From Streptococcus danieliae (GTDB lineage Bacteria; Bacillota; Bacilli; Lactobacillales; Streptococcaceae): 50,423 nt of DNA. The notes under the pieces were generated by a model, which saw only the letters and a list, made by a program, of their open reading frames with translations, ran no database searches and was not told the origin of the DNA. Shown piece after piece: positions 1 through 11,348 of this stretch (positions are counted from its first letter, which is position 1; every line of letters begins with the position of its first letter). The translations under genes were made by a program, and so were the position numbers. The DNA lies in the NCBI RefSeq assembly GCF_013415245.1, contig NZ_JACBXX010000122.1:1-50423 (forward strand), written 5' to 3'.

Positions 1-112
1 CCCACCACAGGGAATGCATCCCATATGAATTGAAAGGAAGCCATTTTTAGGCTATATTGTACTCACTATTTATAGATTGTAAAATTCTACCCACTACAGT
101 TGACAAAGAGCC
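1..112 (+). mobile_element. Right (3') end of an ISL3-family insertion sequence
   Basis: The segment ends in CCCACTACAGTTGACAAAG followed by AGCC (90-112). Its reverse complement is the typical streptococcal ISL3 terminal repeat and it pairs with the left end seen at 50223-50247. Positions 1-60 resemble 40505-40585 in the internal ISL3 relic. No transposase codons are recognisable here, so this is the non-coding 3' tail. The element stops at 112, directly against the ezrA stop codon at 113-115. Confidence 0.8.
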
Positions 113-1840
113 TTAAAATAAGATTTTTTCCCGCGTTTTCTCGTATGATTTGACAAAACGATCGGTTACACCTGGCTCCACTGTTTCCAAGGCTTCTGAA
201 ATCCGTTGGAAGGAAGCTTGGTAGTCAAACTCTTCTTCAAAAATTTGCAAAGAGGCTTGGAAAGCCGCTTGAACATTCTCGTCGAAAGAACGGTAACGAT
301 TTGAATACTGCAAGAGTTGCTCGGTCAAGGTTGCATTGCCCACAATTGTATAGGTTTCAGCTTCCAATTCCACCATATCTTGGTTCAAAATTTCCAATAA
401 GCGATTAACAGATTCGACATCTACGCGCTCATTGTCTAGTTCATTAAGCAAATCTTCAGCGTTATGACTGGCTGTAAAGAACAAGCTGAGGAAGGATTGA
501 GGAATCCCTGGTAGCTTGCGTTTTTCCATGTAACGCTTGATGGTATGCAATTTATTCACAGCAATGCTGACTTTCTGACGAGCAGTGCTGTCATCTTTTT
601 CAATTTGCGCCAAGCTATCGCCCAACTCTATTTGCACATCTTCAATTTTTTCCAAACGTTCCCGGCTATCTTCCAGCTCTTCCAAGACTTGTGAAAATGG
701 AATTTCATCCGCATGCTGGCTCTCATCAACCCGACTCATGACGAGTTTTTCCATAGCAATCAATTCACTTTGCAACTCTTGGATTTGACGAATGCCAGAT
801 TCCTTCACAATGTAGTGCTGAGACAAACGTTCTGCCTCATCCATGAGATTTTGGTTGTTGGATTGCGTGTGACGAAGGTAGTTTGGTAGACTTTGGATCA
901 ACTTATCAACTTCCTTCTTAGCATCCATTTCCTTGGTGAAAATAGCATAGAGACCATCAATGTCTTCCTGGATCATCTCATTTTCAAACTGAGTATTATC
1001 CAATTCCAAGGCTTTGAGGTTGGCTCCATTTTTTTGCAAACGCGAGTGCAACTGCTGGAAACGGGCTTCGATATCGGTCTCTTGGAAATGATAATCTTCT
1101 TCCAAAAGCTTCCGATAACCGGTTTCCAAATCTTCCAATTGGTCTGGTAGATTGTTTTCCAACTGTTCAACCAGAGCCGGAACACCTTCAACGATGTGCG
1201 AAAGTGCGATGATATAGTTTTCCGTTTTATCCAAAACTTCTGCAGCTTCAACAGGGTCACCCGATGAATTTAATTTCACAAAGCGACTAAATTCTGACTC
1301 GATGTGTTCCATCTGGGTCCGAATTTCTGGAAGCGCTTGGCCATATTGCTCCTCGTTTTTATCAATGGTCTCTTGTAATTTTTCAAACAGATCCAAAGCA
1401 TGGAGCACTCGGCCACTATTTTCTGCCTCCTGCTGTTCCAATTCGAGAACGGCTTGCCGAATCGCTTGCACATCTTCGGAGACTAAATTCAATTGGCTTT
1501 CAATACTACCAATGGTCTGATTGGTTTTCAAAAAACGGAAAGAGTTGTTATAAGCCTCTGCTTCAAATAAGTCAGTTTCAATGGCCGCAAAAGAATTGAG
1601 GGAAATATCCATCCACTTCTGGTTCCATTCCCGGAAATTAACCTGACTCTGACCAATCAAGTGCATGTTTTTCACACGCTCCATATCCTCGTTGACTGGT
1701 AAATTAAAGAGTTCTGTTTTTCTTTCTTCTAATTTGGCCAGGAGGGTATCATTCCTCTTCCGCAGCAAAATGGCCACAATATAGGCCACGATTAATAATA
1801 CAACGATTACAATGACCAGTATAATCAACCCACTAGACAT
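113..1840 (-). CDS. ezrA: Septation ring formation regulator EzrA
   Basis: 575-residue protein with one N-terminal membrane segment (about residues 4-26, hydrophobic, followed by RKRND), then a long coiled-coil cytoplasmic region rich in Glu, Leu and Gln. This is the EzrA layout and usual length. EzrA is a membrane-anchored partner of FtsZ that regulates Z-ring assembly and links it to cell-wall synthesis. The start at 1840 is chosen because AAGGAG precedes that ATG; an upstream in-frame start at 1873 would add 11 residues that overlap the leader. It lies just downstream of gyrB, as in pneumococcus. The 3' end touches an ISL3 terminus, but the frame ends normally with a TAA. Confidence 0.95.
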   Translation of the reverse strand: MSSGLIILVIVIVVLLIVAYIVAILLRKRNDTLLAKLEERKTELFNLPVNEDMERVKNMHLIGQSQVNFREWNQKWMDISLNSFAAIETDLFEAEAYNNSFRFLKTNQTIGSIESQLNLVSEDVQAIRQAVLELEQQEAENSGRVLHALDLFEKLQETIDKNEEQYGQALPEIRTQMEHIESEFSRFVKLNSSGDPVEAAEVLDKTENYIIALSHIVEGVPALVEQLENNLPDQLEDLETGYRKLLEEDYHFQETDIEARFQQLHSRLQKNGANLKALELDNTQFENEMIQEDIDGLYAIFTKEMDAKKEVDKLIQSLPNYLRHTQSNNQNLMDEAERLSQHYIVKESGIRQIQELQSELIAMEKLVMSRVDESQHADEIPFSQVLEELEDSRERLEKIEDVQIELGDSLAQIEKDDSTARQKVSIAVNKLHTIKRYMEKRKLPGIPQSFLSLFFTASHNAEDLLNELDNERVDVESVNRLLEILNQDMVELEAETYTIVGNATLTEQLLQYSNRYRSFDENVQAAFQASLQIFEEEFDYQASFQRISEALETVEPGVTDRFVKSYEKTREKILF

Positions 1841-1882
1841 CCCATACTCCTTAAATTTAATACTTGTAAACAAACAAAACTG

Positions 1883-1891
1883 ATTATACCA
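1883..1891 (-). promoter_or_regulatory. Extended -10 promoter of ezrA
   Basis: TGGTATAAT on the minus strand, about 43 bases before the ezrA ATG. It has the TGn extension and no convincing -35. It implies that ezrA has its own promoter besides any read-through from gyrB. Confidence 0.55.
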
Positions 1892-1929
1892 TAGATTGAC
1901 TCGAAAATCCTAGAAATCCACTAATTTCT

Positions 1930-4453
<2,524 letters not shown>

Positions 4454-4459
4454 TGCTTC

Positions 4460-4468
4460 ATTATACCA
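4460..4468 (-). promoter_or_regulatory. Extended -10 promoter, HAD-gyrB unit, predicted leaderless
   Basis: TGGTATAAT on the minus strand; the hexamer ends at 4460 and the ATG starts at 4453. A start site about 7 bases after the -10 would fall on the A of the ATG. No good -35 hexamer was found. Confidence 0.6.
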
Positions 4469-4492
4469 TATTTTAGAGGAGTCAGCCAGCCT

Positions 4493-4514
4493 AAAAAAGC
4501 CCCAGAAGGGCTTT
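4493..4514 (-). terminator. Terminator after the DJ-1 family gene
   Basis: Stem AAAGCCC/GGGCTTT (4496-4502 with 4508-4514) with a 5-base loop and a T-run on the minus strand. It lies between the DJ-1 gene stop (4534) and the HAD promoter and separates the two transcription units. Confidence 0.75.
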
Positions 4515-4533
4515 CCTAGGGCTAATGGTTGCT

Positions 4534-5085
4534 TCAATTTTCTTCAAAAAGATCGCTATAGAGCATCGCCTGACGAAGCCCTTGACTATCACCACCTAGA
4601 GCGTCTACCAAGGCATAGGCGAAGGCCAGGGCAGAAGCTGGACCCCGACTGGTAATCACGCGTCCATCTTGGACAACCGTCTCCTTTTTATACTGACCTG
4701 CTTGGATTTGCTGGTCAAAGCCATCATAGCTGGTATAGGTTCGGTTATCCAATAATCCGGCTTTTTCCAGAGCAATCGGAGCGGCACAAATCGCCGCCAC
4801 CAAATTTCCATTTGCCTCTGTTTGGCTCACCCAGGCCATGAGCTGCTCATGATCCCTGAGGTTTTTCGCCCCTGGCATTCCGCCAGGAAGCACAACCAAG
4901 TCAAACAGGGGCAGGTCGGGACTCCAGACCTGGTCCATCTTCACGGTGATGCCGTGAGAACCCGTCATTTGCGCTTCCAAACCAACCATTTGGCAATCAA
5001 AGTCGGCCCGGCGTAAGACATCAACAACGGTTAGGGCTTCAATTTCCTCAAACCCATCTGCAAATAGCACAGCAATTTTTTTCAT
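4534..5085 (-). CDS. DJ-1/PfpI family protein (ThiJ/YajL type)
   Basis: 183 residues, typical for the DJ-1/YajL group. Starts MKKIAVLFADGFEEIEALTV; the Glu of FEEIE and the nucleophile-elbow Cys in VAAICAAP (about residue 103) are the conserved reactive residues. Family members are reported as stress-related glyoxalase, deglycase or chaperone-like proteins, so the exact role is uncertain. The ATG at 5085 has TAAGGAGG seven bases upstream, so the longer in-frame extension to 5157 (inside rodA) is rejected. It follows rodA after about 10 bases and ends at a terminator. Confidence 0.9.
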   Translation of the reverse strand: MKKIAVLFADGFEEIEALTVVDVLRRADFDCQMVGLEAQMTGSHGITVKMDQVWSPDLPLFDLVVLPGGMPGAKNLRDHEQLMAWVSQTEANGNLVAAICAAPIALEKAGLLDNRTYTSYDGFDQQIQAGQYKKETVVQDGRVITSRGPASALAFAYALVDALGGDSQGLRQAMLYSDLFEEN

Positions 5086-5095
5086 TCTAGCCTCC

Positions 5096-6328
5096 TTATA
5101 AGGTTTGTCGCAAGACAACCTTTCTTCTTTTTGGCCGTACACGGCCTTCTTCTTCATCGCGCAAATGATTCTGATAGGCGATCGAAAGGATCAAACCAAT
5201 CCCAATCAAATTGGAAATAATCGAGGACCCTCCCTGGGAAATAAAGGGAAGGGGAATTCCAGTCAGCGGCAAGATTCCCGTCACTGCTCCGATGTTTTCA
5301 AAAATATGAAACAGGAGCATGAAAATATAGCCTGCCGCAACATAGGTGTAAAAGGGACTCTGCGAGCGAATGGTAATGGCTACCATCCGCGTAATCAAAA
5401 GGAAATAAATCAACAGCAAGACCACGCCGCCAACCAGACCAAAATCCTCCGCAATGACCGTAAAAATCATATCACTCTCCCGCACCGGAATTTGTAGATT
5501 GGAGACATTGTAGCCCTGGCCAGTTAGACCCCCACTTCCGATTGCAATCTGCCCTTGAGCTTGCTGGAAGGTCATGGTTTGCGCAAAATCAAAGGGATTG
5601 AGCCAGGCTAAAATTCGGTTAATCTGGTAGGTCGGCATCCCCAACTGGCGAAATAGAGATCGCCCATAGTCCTGTGACAATAGGGCCACAAAGCCCCCCA
5701 TCAAAGTCAGAAACAGGGCTGATACCGGCAAAATAATTTTCCAGGAAACATTGGCAATTAGGACCATACCTGCGAAAATCGCTAGATAGACCATGGCGGT
5801 CCCTAAGTCATGTTGTAGCCCCAATAGCACAAACACAGGCAGGGTTGCCAAGCTGAGGGTCCCGATAATTTTCAAATCAAACCAAAGCGTCCGCTCCTCC
5901 CCTAACTGGCGCTTGTGTAACCAGTCCGTGATCTGGGCCAACATCAGAATATAGGGGATTTTCATAAATTCCGACGGTTGAAAGAGGGTCATACCATTAA
6001 TCGAAACCCAGTTTTTAGCCCCAGTCGAAGCTACTAGGTTGGGATTAAAATAAATCAGAGGCAGAACCATCAAACCCAGACCCAGAACATACAAAAAAGG
6101 AGTCATCTTCCAAAGAAAGGAGCGGGAGAAAAACATGGTCACAAAGCCAATGGCCAGACCCAGTAAAATCCAGGCCCCTTGCTGGAGGAGCATGGACCAG
6201 GCAACCTGGGGATAATCATGGCTAAGGGCTACATAAAGAGCTGCCAGGCCAATGGCCAGCAAGGAAAAAACACACAGTAAGATGCTGTAATCAATACGCG
6301 CATCAATCTTTAGGGGTTCTCTAAACAT
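5096..6328 (-). CDS. rodA: Rod-shape determining protein RodA (SEDS glycosyltransferase)
   Basis: 410-residue integral membrane protein with about ten hydrophobic segments and the SEDS signatures NWVSINGMTLFQPSEFMK, LQHDLGTAMVY, and the C-terminal GIPLPFISQGGSS. SEDS proteins polymerise lipid II with a partner class B PBP; RodA works in elongation or peripheral growth. RodA is assigned rather than FtsW because a better FtsW candidate sits at 29879-31087, and because the neighbours (dinG, DJ-1, HAD, gyrB, ezrA) match the pneumococcal rodA locus. The ATG at 6328 has GAGG just upstream; a TTG at 6337 is an alternative. It starts about 5 bases after the dinG stop. Confidence 0.9.
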   Translation of the reverse strand: MFREPLKIDARIDYSILLCVFSLLAIGLAALYVALSHDYPQVAWSMLLQQGAWILLGLAIGFVTMFFSRSFLWKMTPFLYVLGLGLMVLPLIYFNPNLVASTGAKNWVSINGMTLFQPSEFMKIPYILMLAQITDWLHKRQLGEERTLWFDLKIIGTLSLATLPVFVLLGLQHDLGTAMVYLAIFAGMVLIANVSWKIILPVSALFLTLMGGFVALLSQDYGRSLFRQLGMPTYQINRILAWLNPFDFAQTMTFQQAQGQIAIGSGGLTGQGYNVSNLQIPVRESDMIFTVIAEDFGLVGGVVLLLIYFLLITRMVAITIRSQSPFYTYVAAGYIFMLLFHIFENIGAVTGILPLTGIPLPFISQGGSSIISNLIGIGLILSIAYQNHLRDEEEGRVRPKRRKVVLRQTL

Positions 6329-6333
6329 GGACC

Positions 6334-8793
6334 TCAACTTTCTTCATAACGTTCAAAAAAATCTGTAATTTCTTGGGAAATTAATGCTTGTGGCCGAATA
6401 AGAAAATCAGCCCCCTTGGCCAACTCCTCCTGTAAAACAGTCCCATAACTCTTTCTTACCAAGCGTCCATCCAAAATCAAAACAGCGGAAATCTGGTCTT
6501 CCCGTCGTCTGAGACGACCCGTTATCTGCTGGAGCCGCTGCCCTGCTAGAGGCAATACAAAGTCCGCAAAAGGATTGAAGCCCAAAGCTTCAAGAGACTG
6601 CGACACCTTATCGACGAGAATATTTTTAGGATTGGCAAAGGGCAGACGGACAATCAGCTGAATCACCTGATCCAGGTCTTTTAAATCCACTCCCTCCCAG
6701 AAGGAACCCAGAGCTAGTAATACCTGCTGGTCTCCTCTTTCAAAACGCTTGCGCAGAACTTGTTGATCCTGACCTTCGACCTGGGCCAAATACGGAATAG
6801 ACAAGGTTCCCGCAACGCGGTTTAAGAGATCCCGCGAACTAAAAACAACCATAATCGGGTGGCCCAGAGCAGAGAGATTTTCAATCCAAGCTCCTACAAA
6901 ATTAGCATAGGCGGAAAAATTCATCAGACTCACATCGGGAAAATCTGTACTGGTCACCACCAATTGCCGTCCAAGTTTAGGGCCTGCAAAGGAAGCAACA
7001 TCAGCTCCCTCAACCCCGGCTAATTGGAGCAGGGTTTGGGCCAAGGCTGGATCCAAACTCGCAGAGATTAAATAACTATGTTGACAGGCTTCAAGGCCTT
7101 GTCCTAACTGAAAATAGTCTTCGCTAACTGCCACCAACTCTTCCTGATTTTTAGGGCCGTGGATATAAAAAGTGCCCTGCTCTTCCAAGAAAAAGCGAAA
7201 CAAATCAGGCATCTGAGCCAGACCTAGACGATGAAGCAGACTTTGAATTTTTTTCAGGGCTGCCTTGTCCAGTTCCAGGTAGTTTTGACCAGCCTGTTGC
7301 ACTTTCCAAATTTCCAATTCAACTTGCAATTCCCGTAAAAGGCGCAAACGCTTGGGAACCTTTTCAGCCGCCAAAACTTCTTGCAATTTCTGCTCCAGAT
7401 CCGAATAGGACAGCTTTACTTGATTAGCTTCTTCCAAGCCCCGGAACAGGGATTGGGCCTCATCTAAAACTAGATAAGCATCCACAAACAAGGCTGGATA
7501 AGATCTTAGAAGCGTTGGCAAATAGGCATGGTTGGTAACCAAAATCGGCACCTCAGCCAGCTGCCTTTCCAGACGCCGCCAAAAATCGAGGGTCGGAAAG
7601 AGACTGGCAGCCTCCACTTGGCCCGAATGGCGAAGATCCTTCAAGATATGCTCTAACCGATAGGCCTGACCAATCTCATCCAAATCCCCTGTCTCTGTTT
7701 CAGCCAACCAAACCAACAGCTGCATCAGAAAACGACCAATCGACCGCTTGCGCCAATCCGCTTTTTGCAGGTAGGTCCACAGGGCATCCAGACTCAAGAA
7801 ATTCCGAGGACTTTTGACCGCTCGCATCTGGAGACCAAACCTCTGAGCCAGGACCGTCCCCTCTTGCTCTAGAAGTTGCTGCATTAGGAGTTTGGTTGGT
7901 ACAGAGACCACTAGACGCCCTCCCTGATCCAGCTCCTCAATCAAAGTCAGGAGGTAGGCCCAGGTTTTCCCACTGCCCACCTCGGCTTGAAGGACAGAAA
8001 CTCCTCTTTGTCCCTTGGTTTGCTGGATGTGTTGAGCCAGGTCTGCCTGAGCCGGACGGGGCTCCAATCCAAGCTTCTGAAACTGTTGTTGCCAAGATCC
8101 CGGGCTAATTACCTGATTAACAGAGGTCTGGGGCTTGCGTAGATAAAGTCCGTGTTCCACCAAGAAACCGGAGTCCCCTTGATCAGCCATCTGGCTTAAA
8201 CAGTCTTGAAAAATCAAGCCTGTTTCATAAAGTAAGGCGTCTGATTTTTTCCAAAACTGCTCCACTAGCCCCTTGGGCAGTTCTTGAATCCGCTCTATCA
8301 AAATCTGGAGCAAGGCTGCGGTGGCCTGGGCGTCTGCCAAGGCCGTATGGGCATTCTCTAAAGGAATTCCCAATTCCTGGCACAAGGATCCCAAGGAATA
8401 ATTTTGAAAACGAGGGAAACAAACTTGTGCCAATTCCACCGTATCCACTCGTGGCGTCCGTAATTCATAACCTTCCCAGAAGAGGGCCTCGGCCAAGAGA
8501 TTAGCGTCAAAAGCCACATTATGAGCCACAAAAACAGCATCTTCTAGTAAGTCATAAATGACTCCTGCCACCTGGCTAAACAGTGGTGCCTGGGCTAATT
8601 GTTGGTCTGTAATACCTGTTAAATCAATAATGTGCTGATCCAAAGCCTCCTGGGGATTCACATCCGTCTGGTAACTTTGTACGATTTCACCATTTTCCAA
8701 GAGGACAATCCCCACCTGGATAATCTTGGCTTGATTCCCCGGATTGGTGGCTTCAATGTCCACAATGGCGTACTTCTGATTCATCCTTTTCAT
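6334..8793 (-). CDS. dinG: DnaQ-like exonuclease / DinG family helicase fusion
   Basis: 819 residues. The N-terminal ~165 residues are a DEDD 3'-5' exonuclease (YAIVDIEATNPG, FVAHNVAFDANLL, HTALADAQAT). The rest is an XPD/DinG-type helicase with Walker A EVGSGKT, Walker B-like VLDEAQS, and C-terminal motifs FWEGVDLKDL and QQITGRLRRRED. I see no four-Cys iron-sulphur cluster, as expected for the Gram-positive fusion form. Likely acts in DNA repair. Two starts are possible: 8793 (no Shine-Dalgarno) or 8784 (AAAAGG directly against the ATG, poor spacing). The -10 box lies only 9 bases before 8793, so the leader is very short. Confidence 0.92.
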   Translation of the reverse strand: MKRMNQKYAIVDIEATNPGNQAKIIQVGIVLLENGEIVQSYQTDVNPQEALDQHIIDLTGITDQQLAQAPLFSQVAGVIYDLLEDAVFVAHNVAFDANLLAEALFWEGYELRTPRVDTVELAQVCFPRFQNYSLGSLCQELGIPLENAHTALADAQATAALLQILIERIQELPKGLVEQFWKKSDALLYETGLIFQDCLSQMADQGDSGFLVEHGLYLRKPQTSVNQVISPGSWQQQFQKLGLEPRPAQADLAQHIQQTKGQRGVSVLQAEVGSGKTWAYLLTLIEELDQGGRLVVSVPTKLLMQQLLEQEGTVLAQRFGLQMRAVKSPRNFLSLDALWTYLQKADWRKRSIGRFLMQLLVWLAETETGDLDEIGQAYRLEHILKDLRHSGQVEAASLFPTLDFWRRLERQLAEVPILVTNHAYLPTLLRSYPALFVDAYLVLDEAQSLFRGLEEANQVKLSYSDLEQKLQEVLAAEKVPKRLRLLRELQVELEIWKVQQAGQNYLELDKAALKKIQSLLHRLGLAQMPDLFRFFLEEQGTFYIHGPKNQEELVAVSEDYFQLGQGLEACQHSYLISASLDPALAQTLLQLAGVEGADVASFAGPKLGRQLVVTSTDFPDVSLMNFSAYANFVGAWIENLSALGHPIMVVFSSRDLLNRVAGTLSIPYLAQVEGQDQQVLRKRFERGDQQVLLALGSFWEGVDLKDLDQVIQLIVRLPFANPKNILVDKVSQSLEALGFNPFADFVLPLAGQRLQQITGRLRRREDQISAVLILDGRLVRKSYGTVLQEELAKGADFLIRPQALISQEITDFFERYEES

Positions 8794-8802
8794 ACTGTCT
8801 AA

Positions 8803-8811
8803 ATTATATCA
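8803..8811 (-). promoter_or_regulatory. Extended -10 promoter of dinG-rodA-DJ-1 unit
   Basis: TGATATAAT on the minus strand; the predicted start site near 8796 leaves a leader of about 3 bases before the ATG at 8793, or 12 before the one at 8784. Confidence 0.5.
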
Positions 8812-8829
8812 TAGGACGGTTTCTAGTTT

Positions 8830-8934
8830 AATACTCTTTCTATTTTGAATCCACACGTCGTTAGCTTCGACTTGCCTAACTTGAGTTATGCCTACATCTT
8901 GCTGCCTAGTGTGGATCCAAGCTAATTTGAGTAT
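8830..8934. repeat. Intergenic inverted-repeat element
   Basis: About 105 non-coding bases bounded by ATACTC (8831-8836) and GAGTAT (8929-8934), with a nested inverted pair ATCCACAC (8849-8856) and GTGTGGAT (8909-8916), and an inner TAAC/GTTA hairpin. The layout resembles the small AATACTC...GAGTAT intergenic repeats of pneumococcus and relatives. Only one copy was seen in this window. It lies between the dinG promoter and the prfB terminator. Confidence 0.45.
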
Positions 8935-8963
8935 GCAATTTTAAAATGAACGCAGTTTAGATT

Positions 8964-9009
8964 GGAAAAAAAGAAGTCTTATCGCGACCTTTTACCCCGA
9001 TAAGACTTC
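8964..9009 (-). terminator. Terminator of add-prfB unit
   Basis: Perfect 12-bp stem GAAGTCTTATCG/CGATAAGACTTC (8973-8984 with 8998-9009), loop 13, followed on the minus strand by seven T residues. It lies 13 bases after the prfB stop. Confidence 0.85.
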
Positions 9010-9021
9010 CACTGTGATTAT

Positions 9022-10117
9022 CTATTGAATCCGCCACTTGAGGTAGGCATCCATAAAGCCATTCAAGTCTCCGTCCATAACCTTGTCCACTTGGGCGACT
9101 TCATAACCAGTCCGGTGGTCTTTGACCATGGTATAAGGAGTAAAGACATAGGAGCGGATTTGGCTACCCCAGGTAATTTCCTTTTTGTCTCCCTTGAGCG
9201 CATCCACTTCGGCTGCCTTTTTCTCTTGCTCCAACTGATAGAGTTTTGCCTGCAAGAGTTTCATGGCCCGATCCCGGTTGCCATACTGGGTCCGATCGAC
9301 CGTCGACTGGGTCACAATCCCCGTTGGGATATGGGTTAACCGAACCCCGGTCGATACCTTATTGACGTTTTGTCCACCGGCTCCTCCAGAACGGAAGGTG
9401 TCCATTTTAATTTCATCATCCCGAATTTCAATCTCAATGGTATCATCCAACTCCGGCATCACCTCAACTGAAGTAAAGGAGGTATGGCGGCGCTTGGCAG
9501 AATCAAAAGGCGAGATCCGAACCAGGCGGTGAACTCCCATTTCAGATTTAAGCAGACCATAGGCATTGGGACCTTCAAAGGATAAGGTCACACTCTTGAT
9601 GCCCGCCTCATCCCCAGCTTGGTAATCTAGAGTCTCAACCTTAAAGCCATTGGCATTGCCGAAGCGGGTGTACATACGCAAGAGCATATCGCCCCAATCC
9701 TGGGCCTCTGTTCCTCCCGAACCGGGATGGATTTCAAGAATCGCATTGTTGTGATCATAAGGCTCTGACAAGAGTAAGGTCATCTCATACTGAGTCATCC
9801 CTTGCTCCAACTCCGCCAACTTCTCAAACAACTCATCCGCCAAACTCTCATCTTCCGCTAACCATTCAAATAAGAGCTCAGACTCGTCCGCCAGCTCTTC
9901 CATATGATGGAAGTTTTCATAGGTTTGCTTCTTCTCATTCAATTCCTGGGATACCTTCTGGGCTGCCTGATTGTCATTCCAAAAATCAGGATGGGTCATC
10001 TGGTGCTCCAGTTGCGCAATCTCTTCTTCCAAAGCCTCTAAGTCAAAGAGACCCCCTAAATGATGTTATTTTTTCACGGTTGGCAGCCAAACGCTGCCGG
10101 ATTTCTGCGTTGTCCAT
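9022..10117 (-). CDS. prfB: Peptide chain release factor 2, with programmed +1 frameshift
   Basis: RF2 recognises UAA/UGA and triggers peptide release. The gene is read in two frames. Frame 0 runs from the ATG at 10117 (GGAGG upstream) for 24 codons ending in CTT, then an in-frame TGA at 10045-10043. After a +1 slip, reading continues at GAC (10044-10042) to the stop at 9022. The joined product is 364 residues, the usual length. The GGQ motif is in [12 protein letters not shown]. The slip site has the classic form: Shine-Dalgarno-like AGGGGG, then TCT CTT TGA C. It follows add after 20 bases and ends at a strong terminator. Confidence 0.97.
10042..10060 (-). other. prfB: RF2 autoregulatory frameshift site
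   Basis: Minus-strand reading gives TTT AGG GGG TCT CTT TGA C. AGGGGG sits three bases before the CTT slip codon and acts as an internal Shine-Dalgarno stimulator; TGA is decoded by RF2 itself, so low RF2 allows more slippage and more RF2. The mechanism is known for prfB in many bacteria; the elements here are read directly. Confidence 0.95.
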
Positions 10118-10137
10118 AGTTCCTCCTTTAGTTTCTT

Positions 10138-11187
10138 TCATTCTAGCATATTTTCTGCACTTATAGGAGCCTTTAAGTCAAAGGCCTGATAGGCCTGATC
10201 CAACTCTTGCAGCAAGGCTAACTTATCAGCTTCCGGCAAAAAGGCTGCTTGGGCACTATCCCGGGTGATCTGGTAAACATCTCCAACCGTTAGGGAATCA
10301 ACCTGATCATTCAAAATCCCAAATTCCTGGGTCAAACTACTAGAAGAAACAGTTCGATTATCAGTATTAATACTCACTGGTAGACCTGTCTCGCGGAAAA
10401 TCGCAAAGGGATAGGTTGCCCAGGACACGGAAGCCCCTGTTTGCAAATTGGAAATAGGACACATTTCCAGTAAGATGCCCGCCGACTTCAAGTCCGCTGC
10501 CTGGGACAGATCCTTCATTAAGGCAATTCCATGACCAATTCGTTGCGCTCCGTAATCCACGGCCCAAAGAACATTGTCCAGATTCCCTGTCTCCCCAGCA
10601 TGGGCTGTAAAGGGAATCCCTGCAGCCCGTGCTTCGAAAAAGAGATCTTTGAACAAGGGCATGGGGTATTTACTCTCATCGCCAGCCACATCCAAGGCGA
10701 CCACTCCCCGACCCAGGTACTTCTCTGCCAAGAGCAGCACTTGACGATTAACCGCTTCTGATCGTCCCCGCATCATACACAGAATCAAGCCCAAACGGAT
10801 TGGGTAAACGGCTTGAGCCAACTCCAGCCCCTCAATCGTAGCCTGCAGGACCTGCTCCATCGTAAAGGTCGGTGTCTGAATAAAATCTGGGGAAAAACGG
10901 ATTTCCAAATACCGAACCCCTTCTGCTACAGCCTGCTTGGCCAGACTCAGCACCGCAATCATCAGAGCTTTTTCAGATGCCAAAACTTGGGTTGTGACCG
11001 GGAAACACCGCAAATACTCCGTTAAGTTTAAACAATTCTCTGGAGCCACCGCTTCTTTTAGCAAATCTTCCTGGCTTTTACGAAGACCGGCCAAGTGATA
11101 AAGCTGGCTAAGGGCATGGAGATCCACCGATCCATCTAAATGGCAGTGCAATTCCACTTTGGGCAATTGGTAGAGGGGGCTTGTCAT
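10138..11187 (-). CDS. add: Adenosine deaminase
   Basis: 349 residues, usual length. Zinc-binding HxH in KVELHCHLDGS (His14, His16), HAGETGN (catalytic Glu and Zn His), an RIGHGI segment and SINTDNR with the metal-binding Asp. Converts adenosine or deoxyadenosine to inosine plus ammonia in purine salvage. ATG at 11187 has AAGGAG eight bases upstream. It is the first gene of a two-gene unit with prfB, an unusual but simple pairing, and has a good promoter. Confidence 0.93.
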   Translation of the reverse strand: MTSPLYQLPKVELHCHLDGSVDLHALSQLYHLAGLRKSQEDLLKEAVAPENCLNLTEYLRCFPVTTQVLASEKALMIAVLSLAKQAVAEGVRYLEIRFSPDFIQTPTFTMEQVLQATIEGLELAQAVYPIRLGLILCMMRGRSEAVNRQVLLLAEKYLGRGVVALDVAGDESKYPMPLFKDLFFEARAAGIPFTAHAGETGNLDNVLWAVDYGAQRIGHGIALMKDLSQAADLKSAGILLEMCPISNLQTGASVSWATYPFAIFRETGLPVSINTDNRTVSSSSLTQEFGILNDQVDSLTVGDVYQITRDSAQAAFLPEADKLALLQELDQAYQAFDLKAPISAENMLE

Positions 11188-11214
11188 GATTACTCTCCTT
11201 CATAAATTTTTCCT

Positions 11215-11243
11215 ATGATACTCTATTCTTCGGAATTCGTCAA
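11215..11243 (-). promoter_or_regulatory. Promoter of add-prfB
   Basis: Minus strand -35 TTGACG (11238-11243), 17-base spacer, -10 TATCAT (11215-11220), about 28 bases before the add ATG. Confidence 0.7.
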
Positions 11244-11273
11244 CCATTTTATAAATTTATCCCTCCGAAAGCG

Positions 11274-11319
11274 CAAAAAGAGGAGGAATCAGGTCCGAAA
11301 GACCTCAATCCTCCTCTTT
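11274..11319 (-). terminator. Terminator of the P-type ATPase gene
   Basis: 11-bp stem AAAGAGGAGGA/TCCTCCTCTTT (11277-11287 with 11309-11319) extended by further pairing, with a T-run on the minus strand. It lies about 30 bases after the ATPase stop. Confidence 0.8.
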
Positions 11320-11348
11320 ACATTCGTCTTTCCCGAACAGGTTCGAGT

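Noticed and set aside
4454-4537. N-terminal extension of the HAD protein
   Set aside because: It would cross a terminator hairpin and the promoter of the same gene.
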